Assembly (NCBI GenBank): GCA_030640725.1 | Contig: DAOWIV010000131.1 | Location: 1-6,137 of the forward strand | Length of the DNA stretch: 6,137 nucleotides | Direction of reading: 5' to 3' | Source: Methanosarcinales archaeon | GTDB taxonomy: Archaea > Halobacteriota > Methanosarcinia > Methanosarcinales > Methanogasteraceae | In this document: piece after piece, positions 1 through 5,123 of the stretch | Layout: each line of letters begins with the position of its first letter | Position numbering within the stretch: the stretch's first letter is position 1 | Notes under the pieces: generated by a model | The model's input: the letters and a program-made list of their open reading frames with translations, nothing else | The model's database searches: none | What the model was told of the DNA's origin: nothing | Program-made: the position numbers and the translations under genes

Positions 1-12
1 CTTATGTTTTTC

Positions 13-71
13 GGTTTATTTTTGAATATGGAGTTGAAACATAGGTTTGTTTTTGATTTGGAGATACAACA
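13..71. repeat. Imperfect AT-rich tandem direct repeat, two units
   Basis: Two similar units start at 13 and 44, a period of 31 bases. Both begin GGTTT, share TTTTTGA and TGGAG, and end AACA. By hand, 23 of 29 positions match with one gap. The low complexity of the T-rich part inflates the match. The units lie upstream of the lipoprotein gene and could be upstream regulatory sequence or chance. The rest of positions 1-178 shows no gene I can support. Confidence 0.35.
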
Positions 72-90
72 CGTGCTTTAGGGAGGCGCA

Positions 91-118
91 TCTTCTGCAA
101 CGCAGGGTCTTCTGTAAC
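91..118. repeat. Short direct repeat TCTTCTG(C/T)AAC
   Basis: TCTTCTGCAAC at 91-101 recurs as TCTTCTGTAAC at 108-118, 10 of 11 bases matching, with starts 17 bases apart. It lies 60-90 bases upstream of the lipoprotein start. The spacing could suit a regulator binding two sites on nearby helical faces, but nothing else supports this. Confidence 0.2.
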
Positions 119-178
119 CCCAGATGGCGTGACACCCCCGATTGAACCAACAACTTTACAATCAGATACCTCGCATAG

Positions 179-655
179 ATGCTTAACATGAAATTAAATT
201 CCATATTGCTTGTATCGCTGCTGGTGGTTGCAGCGCTGTTTGCCGGATGCATCGGAGATGACGAAAACGGAGTTGCACCGACTCCAACCGCGACTGCGAC
301 TCCAGAGCCGACTCCAACCGCAACACATGCGCCAACCCCAACCCCAACCGCGACACCTGAGCCGACTCCGACTGAAACAATCCAGTTAAGACCGCCAAAG
401 CCTATATATCTCGAGAAATATGCGATGGCGCCAAAGACTCCAACGATTCGCGCAGGCGAGGCGCTGAACTGGATTAACCTTCAAACAAGCCCTATGCTTA
501 CATACACACTGGTGAGTGAGGACGGGCTATGGGAGAACCAGTCGATCAGCTACGGCAAGAAGTTCAAGTACACGTTCGACACGCCAGGCAACTACTCGTA
601 TTATTGCCCAGGCTACGGGAATGCGATGCGCGGAACCGTAACCGTAGTTGAGTGA
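179..655 (+). CDS. Cupredoxin-domain lipoprotein with degenerate type 1 copper site
   Basis: A 158-residue secreted lipoprotein. Residues 5-23 are a hydrophobic signal segment ending in the lipobox FAGC, so Cys24 should be lipidated and hold the protein on the outer face of the membrane. Residues 32-67 are a Pro/Thr-rich tether. Residues 70-158 are a cupredoxin-like beta domain that aligns with amicyanin from WIN (98-100) to the end, including YYC and MRGTVTVVE. Cys143 and Met150 match the copper Cys and Met. The first His ligand position is Met106 and the second is Tyr146, and the Cys-Met loop is one residue longer than in amicyanin. Normal blue-copper electron transfer is therefore doubtful; an altered metal site or a structural role is possible. 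Asn120 and Asn138 are in N-glycosylation sequons. The start may be ATG 179 or ATG 188; neither has a clear ribosome binding site. The gene is convergent with the minus-strand operon. Confidence 0.85.
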   Translation: MLNMKLNSILLVSLLVVAALFAGCIGDDENGVAPTPTATATPEPTPTATHAPTPTPTATPEPTPTETIQLRPPKPIYLEKYAMAPKTPTIRAGEALNWINLQTSPMLTYTLVSEDGLWENQSISYGKKFKYTFDTPGNYSYYCPGYGNAMRGTVTVVE

Positions 656-676
656 TCAGACTTTGCGCAAGGGTTC

Positions 677-702
677 CTGGCGGGGTAAAAGAGACCTGCC
701 AG
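677..702. terminator. Hairpin in the convergent intergenic gap, possible terminator
   Basis: CTGGCGGG at 677-684 pairs with CCTGCCAG at 695-702, giving 8 pairs including one G-U, around a 10-base loop. It sits in the 62-base gap between two convergent genes, where a two-way terminator would be useful. No T-run follows on the plus strand. On the minus strand the loop contains CTCTTTTA, which could help archaeal T-dependent termination. The hairpin is seen; the terminator role is inferred. Confidence 0.3.
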
Positions 703-717
703 CGGAATGATATGAAC

Positions 718-1230
718 TTACTTTACCAGTTCGAGACGCTGTCCTTTGACCGTCAGTCGGCAGGACCGTCTTGCAACGCCTCTGATGAGTGCCGAACTCA
801 TATCAAGGGCTCTGGATAATCCCACCATCGAGCGATTGCCTTTTGTAACCTCCTCCTCGATTGCATCGACCATTTCGGAGATTTCCGCGTCGCTCTTGAA
901 CGTTATCATGATCAGGTCGCTTATATCCTTGACCGAACACTGAAAATTCGCATGTAACTTCGAGTACGTCGTTGTGTATTCCTTGTCTGGTGTTTTCCCG
1001 GGTTCCGGCATCCGCCACTGGCTTTCGATCAAACCGCTCTTTCGCAGGATCTCGAGACTCTGCTTGACGTCCGAGCCAATGCGCTCTGAGAGTTCCTGTT
1101 CGGTCACCCACCCATCCGACAATTCATCAAAGACTTCCTTGTGGGTATTTGAGCCGAAGGTTCGCAGCAACAATACCAAATCGGAAGGGTCGTTTATGAG
1201 TTTTGTTCGCTTTCCCATCGGGGCGGCCAT
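718..1230 (-). CDS. ArsR-like winged-helix transcriptional regulator
   Basis: A 170-residue cytoplasmic protein. Residues 17-98 look like a winged helix-turn-helix: helix HKEVFDELSD (30-39), then TEQELSERIG (43-52), a recognition-like helix SDVKQSLEILRKSGLIES (53-70), and a wing with a basic, Pro-rich turn (72-85) and paired strands (84-98). Residues 99-165 are mostly helical and contain RSMVGLSRAL and SALIRGVARR, likely for dimerisation or sensing. There are only two cysteines (98 and 157) and no obvious metal-binding cluster, so it is not a classic ArsR metal sensor. The style resembles the archaeal ArsR-type regulators common in methanogens. ATG 1230 follows the upstream gene's stop by 10 bases, with a partial AGGT Shine-Dalgarno; the in-frame ATG at 1218 has none. 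As last gene of the minus-strand cluster it may regulate the cluster, but no operator is shown. Confidence 0.8.
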   Translation of the reverse strand: MAAPMGKRTKLINDPSDLVLLLRTFGSNTHKEVFDELSDGWVTEQELSERIGSDVKQSLEILRKSGLIESQWRMPEPGKTPDKEYTTTYSKLHANFQCSVKDISDLIMITFKSDAEISEMVDAIEEEVTKGNRSMVGLSRALDMSSALIRGVARRSCRLTVKGQRLELVK

Positions 1231-1240
1231 ATTTAACTAC

Positions 1241-1516
1241 CTACATCCTTGCCAGATTGTCCAGAAAAGCCTTCGCATCAGTCTCATCACCATACACAAA
1301 AACAATATTCATTTCGCCGTTCACTTCGATCACCATTTTGTCAAGCAACTTTCTTCTTGCACGAACCCTAATATTGTTTTCGGTATACATGCGACTTGTA
1401 TCGCTGTAGTACAGATCGTGACCATCTTCGACGCGGGAGACTTTAAAACCCATTTTTGTCAGCGTGTCAGTGATATATGCCAGCGTAATATCATCCTCGT
1501 ATTTCCTTATGATCAC
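1241..1516 (-). CDS. Small alpha/beta protein of unknown function
   Basis: A 91-residue protein that I do not recognise. It starts with GTG at 1516, which a good GAGGTG ribosome binding site precedes by 4 bases. The overlapping ATG at 1518 reads straight into TGA and cannot be the start. The sequence suggests a compact alpha/beta fold: helix about 9-22, strand 23-29, strand 33-37, a basic stretch NNIRVRARRKLLDK (47-60), strands VIEV and NIVFVYG (62-76) and a C-terminal helix (78-91). There is no signal peptide, membrane helix or cysteine. It lies 47 bases after the CetZ-like gene and 10 bases before the winged-helix gene, so it is probably co-transcribed with one or both. It could be an accessory factor for the GTPase or a partner of the regulator; this rests only on position. 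Confidence 0.75.
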   Translation of the reverse strand: MIIRKYEDDITLAYITDTLTKMGFKVSRVEDGHDLYYSDTSRMYTENNIRVRARRKLLDKMVIEVNGEMNIVFVYGDETDAKAFLDNLARM

Positions 1517-1520
1517 ATCG

Positions 1521-1526
1521 CACCTC
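1521..1526 (-). promoter_or_regulatory. Ribosome binding site GAGGTG for the 91-residue gene
   Basis: On the minus strand GAGGTG is followed by CGAT and then GTG (1516-1514). It matches the archaeal 16S anti-Shine-Dalgarno well and is the clearest such site in the window. It decides the GTG start, since the nearby ATG is followed by a stop. Confidence 0.65.
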
Positions 1527-1557
1527 TTTTTTTGGCAAACACCAGGAATAGACCGGG

Positions 1558-1573
1558 GATATTTTAATATATC
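1558..1573 (-). promoter_or_regulatory. AT-rich partial palindrome over the copy A GTPase stop, possible internal promoter
   Basis: GATAT at 1558-1562 and ATATC at 1569-1573 form inverted arms, and the minus strand reads GATATATTAAAATATC. It overlaps the TAA stop of GTPase copy A and lies about 50 bases upstream of the 91-residue gene. Its TATA-like core would place a transcript start near 1540, leaving a short leader that contains the GAGGTG site. It could give the last two genes separate expression. The evidence is weak. Confidence 0.25.
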
Positions 1574-2661
1574 GGCTCAAGCTCATCTATGTGGGCGAAC
1601 GCGTCATCAAGCTGTTTCTTTGACTGTTCTCGCTTGTCCATCTCAAAACGAATCGCATCCGCGGCGGCAGCATACAAGTTCTCAAGTTCAGGCACCGAAT
1701 TCAGAGTAAACAGCGATAACACCTTGGGTCTGCCTTTTTTAATAAGAACACCCTTGAAGACCTGCCCAACATCCGTAGAAAGCTCTTCAACGGTCTTGGT
1801 GATCAGATCAAGATCGAGATACTTCTTGTCGCCCTTGATGATCAACATCGCACGGGCGCCTTCGTTATACACATTCGCGGGGAAGAGAAGCCCGCTTGGT
1901 TTGAAACTCCCGAGAATCGCTGACTTGATCGTGCCATCCTTGCCAGCCTCGTAGTAGCCCATCGTCCCGATACCGATTCCGCCGTTCATCACGGTCTTCA
2001 GGTCGCCGAGGTCTGTGACCATCAGCATCTCGCTGTTGAGTGCCTCGATCAGGAAGAGTACCCGCCTTGCGACCGAGATGTTGATCTTGTCATAAGCGGA
2101 TTTGATGTCGCCGGCGTATTTCTTCAGATACTGGTTATCCACAAGCAGTATCCCGTTGGGGCTCTCAGCGACTAACTCCCGTATGCAGAAAGCCGTATTC
2201 TGCAGGAAGATGGAACCCTCTTCCCGAAACGGAAGTACCGCGATGCAGATGATCTGGGCGTTGTATGCTTTCTTCAGTTCTTTCACAAGAAGCGGCGCAA
2301 ATGAGGACCCGCTCCCGCCCGCGGCGGATGTGATGATAAATATAAGCTCAAACGACCCTCTTTTGTCGATTTCACTCATAATCTGCTCTTTATTGTCATC
2401 AAAAACTTTTTTCCCAAGGGCGCGGTTCGCGCCGACGCCGTGCAGGTGCGGGACGTGAAAACGGTCCTTCGCACGTGTATCTGTCAGACCCTTCAGGTCG
2501 TTGATCGCGGTATTGATTGCGATCGTCTTGACCGAGGCGGGAAACTTCTGACGCGAGTAATATTTTGCAAACGTGCCGCCGCTTCCGAATGCTTCGTGAT
2601 TAACCGCATCAAGCACCCGGTTTCCGCATTGCCCGAGTCCGAGAATGAGTATGTTCAGCAT
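1564..2661 (-). CDS. CetZ-like tubulin/FtsZ-superfamily GTPase, copy A
   Basis: A 365-residue cytoplasmic protein of the tubulin/FtsZ superfamily, nearest in pattern to archaeal CetZ. Loops in order: T1 GLGQCGN (8-14), close to beta-tubulin GQCGN; T2 NTAINDLKGL (50-59); T3 HGVGANRALG (74-83), like CetZ; T4 AGGSGSS (114-120), a changed form of GGGTGSG; T5 LPFREEGS (143-150); base-contacting Asn194 in DKIN; T7 VTDLGDL (215-221). Asp217 and Asp220 keep acidic positions in the catalytic loop, so GTP binding and hydrolysis on polymer contact are plausible. The canonical first Asn of FtsZ NxDxxD is absent, as in CetZ. A helical tail (340-365) ends LEPIY, shared with copy B. There is no membrane segment. 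It starts 16 bases after the CARDB protein and should act with it. Likely roles are cell shape, surface patterning or motility rather than division itself, by analogy with CetZ. Polymerisation is unproven. Confidence 0.88.
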   Translation of the reverse strand: MLNILILGLGQCGNRVLDAVNHEAFGSGGTFAKYYSRQKFPASVKTIAINTAINDLKGLTDTRAKDRFHVPHLHGVGANRALGKKVFDDNKEQIMSEIDKRGSFELIFIITSAAGGSGSSFAPLLVKELKKAYNAQIICIAVLPFREEGSIFLQNTAFCIRELVAESPNGILLVDNQYLKKYAGDIKSAYDKINISVARRVLFLIEALNSEMLMVTDLGDLKTVMNGGIGIGTMGYYEAGKDGTIKSAILGSFKPSGLLFPANVYNEGARAMLIIKGDKKYLDLDLITKTVEELSTDVGQVFKGVLIKKGRPKVLSLFTLNSVPELENLYAAAADAIRFEMDKREQSKKQLDDAFAHIDELEPIY

Positions 2662-2677
2662 ATTATTCGTCTCTTAC

Positions 2678-3874
2678 CTAAAATGAATATTCTCTGCGTC
2701 TTTTTATGAGCCATAACAGTATTAAGACTATCGGAATTGCTGCAAGAATATATATGTAATATTTATCAAAACCCGACCGCTCTGCCCAGAACTCAGCGCT
2801 CGCACTCGCTTCCTCATCGGCCCACAGCACATCCATCTTGATCACGTGTTTTCCCGGCTCGTAAGCGATCATCGTAACCTCGTACTCCTCGTAATCGCCG
2901 GGTTTGATCGATTCGTACACCGGATCTATCTCGCCACCTGCCACACGCACATCATCAGGCAGATGACTCTTGACGGTGATCCTGCCGGTGGTGGCGTTTC
3001 CGGTGTTGTCGATCCTGACGGTTACGGAAAACCGCTCACCGCAGATTATAACGTCGTCGTCAGACTCAATCGTAAGCTTAATCTCAAGTTCTGGCGCCAA
3101 AACCTCCTCTGCCACGATCACGAGCACGTTGCTTGATGACTCGGATGAATAGGACGTGCCTGACTCGCTCTTGTAGTTCAGCAGGGTCGGGTTCAGTTCG
3201 TACGTCCCTGGCTCTACATCGACGATCTTGAGATCGTAACTGACCCGTTCGGTCGCGCCTGCCGCTATATCATCAAGGGTGGTAGGGCAGCCCTCCCTGT
3301 ACGCCCCCTTGATCGTGGGTTCATCCAGCTCGATCTCGGATGCAGTCCCGTTTCCATCGTTCTTGATCTTGAATGTGACCTTGGCAGTCTGTCCTTGCTG
3401 TACACTGGATATGTCAAGCGTTCTTGTGATCTTAAGTTTCGGGACTGTGACAGCCTCATCCACCTCTCCCCCCCCTTCTTCAGGATCGACGTCATAGTAG
3501 TCGGTCACACGCCAGTTCGAGGGTCCGGATACTCTGAACTGCACTGAGTCACTGTACACTCCGATCACATCGAGGTAGATGGACGCACCACTGTACGTCT
3601 CATATCTATTAGCTTGCGGACCATCCTCTTTAAATACTGTAATCATTCTTTCCGGCCTCTGGTAGCTTGTTATGCGGAACTTTGCACGTTCGAGCGGGAT
3701 TCTCTTCACCTCAACAACCTCAATATGGATACTGGTTTCAATTGTTATACCCTCGTTGACCTGCAACTCGTTATCGAATATATAATAACTATCATTCCCA
3801 GAAGCAACGACTACCGGAGTCATCAACACAAACACAAAAAAAGTTGCGATTACCAAAATCCTGACGCCATTCAT
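2678..3874 (-). CDS. CARDB-like surface protein with C-terminal membrane anchor, copy A
   Basis: A 398-residue protein when started at ATG 3874; a TTG start at 3883 would add three residues, but the TATA element predicts transcription beginning at 3874. Residues 4-24 are a signal peptide. Residues 27-127 form a beta-rich N-terminal domain, followed by an acidic Gly-rich linker (128-144). Two CARDB-like Ig-fold domains follow (about 145-256 and 260-366), each with the typical turn (KNDGNGTAS and DNTGNATTG). A membrane helix (about 373-390) and a basic cytoplasmic tail KRRREYSF end the protein. Cys196 and Cys278, one per domain, are conserved in copy B. N-glycosylation sequons occur at Asn27, Asn175 and Asn293. 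It resembles archaeal S-layer-associated or adhesion proteins. The topology puts nearly all of it outside the cell and 8 residues inside, where the tail could touch the adjacent CetZ-like GTPase; this contact is inference. Confidence 0.85.
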   Translation of the reverse strand: MNGVRILVIATFFVFVLMTPVVVASGNDSYYIFDNELQVNEGITIETSIHIEVVEVKRIPLERAKFRITSYQRPERMITVFKEDGPQANRYETYSGASIYLDVIGVYSDSVQFRVSGPSNWRVTDYYDVDPEEGGGEVDEAVTVPKLKITRTLDISSVQQGQTAKVTFKIKNDGNGTASEIELDEPTIKGAYREGCPTTLDDIAAGATERVSYDLKIVDVEPGTYELNPTLLNYKSESGTSYSSESSSNVLVIVAEEVLAPELEIKLTIESDDDVIICGERFSVTVRIDNTGNATTGRITVKSHLPDDVRVAGGEIDPVYESIKPGDYEEYEVTMIAYEPGKHVIKMDVLWADEEASASAEFWAERSGFDKYYIYILAAIPIVLILLWLIKRRREYSF

Positions 3875-3889
3875 TGGTATCAAACTGCC

Positions 3890-3908
3890 GGTTTATATTT
3901 TATAAACC
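3890..3908 (-). promoter_or_regulatory. Palindromic TATA element, promoter for module A
   Basis: GGTTTATA (3890-3897) and TATAAACC (3901-3908) are perfect 8-base inverted arms around TTT. On the minus strand AAGG precedes TTTATAAAA, a fair archaeal BRE plus TATA box. Its centre, about 3902, is 28 bases upstream of ATG 3874, so the transcript would begin at the start codon and be leaderless. This agrees with the lack of a Shine-Dalgarno there. A palindrome over the TATA box could also be an operator or allow TBP to bind in either direction. Confidence 0.55.
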
Positions 3909-3977
3909 TTGCGAACACACAGGGGCACTCACGTCAGCACTGTAGTTGACCAATGCTTTTTCAGGATTGCAGGGCGA

Positions 3978-3993
3978 TGATCCGGGCGGATCA
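3978..3993. promoter_or_regulatory. Perfect palindrome TGATCCG-GG-CGGATCA
   Basis: Seven-base arms around two bases, 10 bases after the stop of GTPase copy B. The loop is too tight for a good RNA hairpin unless inner pairs open, and no T-run follows on the minus strand, so it is a weak terminator candidate. As DNA it has the shape of a dimeric-regulator site between the two modules. The remainder of the 129-base gap (3875-4003) contains only the TATA palindrome and no small gene I can support. Confidence 0.3.
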
Positions 3994-4003
3994 AGATCGA
4001 GGG

Positions 4004-5101
4004 TCAGTAGATCGGCTCAAGTTCCTCGATACAAGCGAATGCGTTATCGAGCTGCTTTTTCGACTCCTCGCGCTTGACCTTCTCGGTACGTATCGCAACT
4101 GCTGCGCTGGCGTACAGGCGGTCGAGTTCAGGTATCGAATTCAGAGTAAACAGCGACAAAACCTTTGCAGGACCTTTCTTGACGAGAACACCCTTGAAGA
4201 CCTGCCCAACCTCGGTGGACAGTTCCTCGATGGTTTTATTGATCAGGTCGAGGTCGAGGTACTTCTTGCTGCCCTTAATGATCAACATCGCACGCGCACC
4301 CTCTGTGTACACGTTCGCAGGAAAGAGGAGTCCGCTTGGCTTGAAACTTCCGAGAATGGTGGCTTTGACTGTGTTGCCGTTGTCAGACTCATAGAATCCC
4401 ATGGTTCCGATGCCAACACCCCCGTTCATCACAGTCTTCAGGTCACCAAGATCGGTGACCATCAGCATCTCGCTGTTGAGTGCCTCGATCAGGAAGAGCA
4501 AACGCCTTGCAGTCGTTGCATTGATCTTGTCGTAAGCGGACTTGATGTCGCCGGCGTATTTCTTCAGATACTGGTTATCCACAAGCAGTATCCCGTTGGG
4601 TTTCTCTTCGATAAGTTCTTTTATGCAGAAAGCCGTGTTTTGCAGGGATATGGAGCCTTCTTCCCTGAACGGGAGCACCGCGATGCAGACGATCTGGGCG
4701 TTGTATGCTGCTTTCAGTTCCTCTACGAGACGCGGTGCAAACGAGGAGCCGCTTCCACCTGCGGTGGATGTGATGATGAATATCAGATCAAATGAGCCTC
4801 TTTTATCGATTTCACCCATGATCAGCTCTTTGTTGTCCTCAAAAACTTTCTTTCCGAGGGTACGGTTTGCACCGACACCGTGCAGGTGCGGAACATGGAA
4901 CCGATCCTTTGCGAGTGTGTATTTCAGCCCTTTCAGATCATTGATTGCGGTATTGATTGCGATCGTCTTGACCGAGGCGGGAAACTTCTGGTTCGAGTAA
5001 TATTTTGCGAACGTGCCGTTGCCCCCGAACGCCTCGCTGTTGATTGAATCAAGTATCCGGTTGCCACATTGTCCTATTCCAAGAACGAGTATATTAAGCA
5101 T
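4004..5101 (-). CDS. CetZ-like tubulin/FtsZ-superfamily GTPase, copy B
   Basis: Paralogue of copy A: 365 residues, no gaps in the alignment, 304 of 365 identical by hand count. All loop motifs are shared: GIGQCGN (8-14), HGVGANRTLG (74-83), AGGSGSS (114-120), LPFREEGS (143-150), Asn194, and VTDLGDL (215-221). Differences cluster at 161-168, 195-197, 236-248 and 323-353, on regions likely to be surface or lateral/longitudinal contacts, while nucleotide loops are fixed. That fits two related but perhaps separate, or co-assembling, polymers. ATG 5101 is chosen because it aligns with the copy A start and follows GGGGGC; ATG 5116 would add five residues (MGASD) and leave only 7 bases after the upstream stop. 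It lies 22 bases after the CARDB copy B gene and is almost certainly co-transcribed with it. Role as inferred for copy A. Confidence 0.87.
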   Translation of the reverse strand: MLNILVLGIGQCGNRILDSINSEAFGGNGTFAKYYSNQKFPASVKTIAINTAINDLKGLKYTLAKDRFHVPHLHGVGANRTLGKKVFEDNKELIMGEIDKRGSFDLIFIITSTAGGSGSSFAPRLVEELKAAYNAQIVCIAVLPFREEGSISLQNTAFCIKELIEEKPNGILLVDNQYLKKYAGDIKSAYDKINATTARRLLFLIEALNSEMLMVTDLGDLKTVMNGGVGIGTMGFYESDNGNTVKATILGSFKPSGLLFPANVYTEGARAMLIIKGSKKYLDLDLINKTIEELSTEVGQVFKGVLVKKGPAKVLSLFTLNSIPELDRLYASAAVAIRTEKVKREESKKQLDNAFACIEELEPIY

Positions 5102-5123
5102 ATCACTTGCCCCCATCTTTTAT

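Noticed and set aside
13..71. CRISPR repeats, prompted by GTTGAAAC in the first unit
   Set aside because: The period is only 31 bases with no room for spacers, there are only two imperfect units, and the second unit lacks that motif.
1..78. Frame open from the left edge to TAG at 76-78
   Set aside because: Only 25 codons are visible in AT-rich repeat sequence; it might be the tail of an upstream gene, but nothing supports this.
16..252. Minus-strand open frame of 78 codons over the left end
   Set aside because: It overlaps the signal-peptide coding part of the lipoprotein gene and the AT-rich repeats, and its protein shows no domain-like features.
718..1230. Metal-sensing ArsR/SmtB assignment
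   Set aside because: There are only two widely separated cysteines and no metal-site cluster; only the general winged-helix relation is supported.
974..1567. Plus-strand open frame of 197 codons opposite the regulator and the 91-residue gene
   Set aside because: It is antisense to two tightly spaced minus-strand genes with a good ribosome binding site and a recognisable winged helix; its own protein has no coherent pattern.
1564..2661. Classical FtsZ (division ring) assignment
   Set aside because: The T7 loop lacks the FtsZ NxDxxD Asn, T3 and the region after T7 (NGGIGIGTMG) follow CetZ, and the glycine loop is altered; CetZ-like is the better fit.
3953..4795. Long plus-strand open frame (280 codons) opposite GTPase copy B
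   Set aside because: It lies antisense to a gene with clear superfamily motifs, its protein shows no recognisable domain pattern, and the corresponding frame over copy A is not kept at this length.
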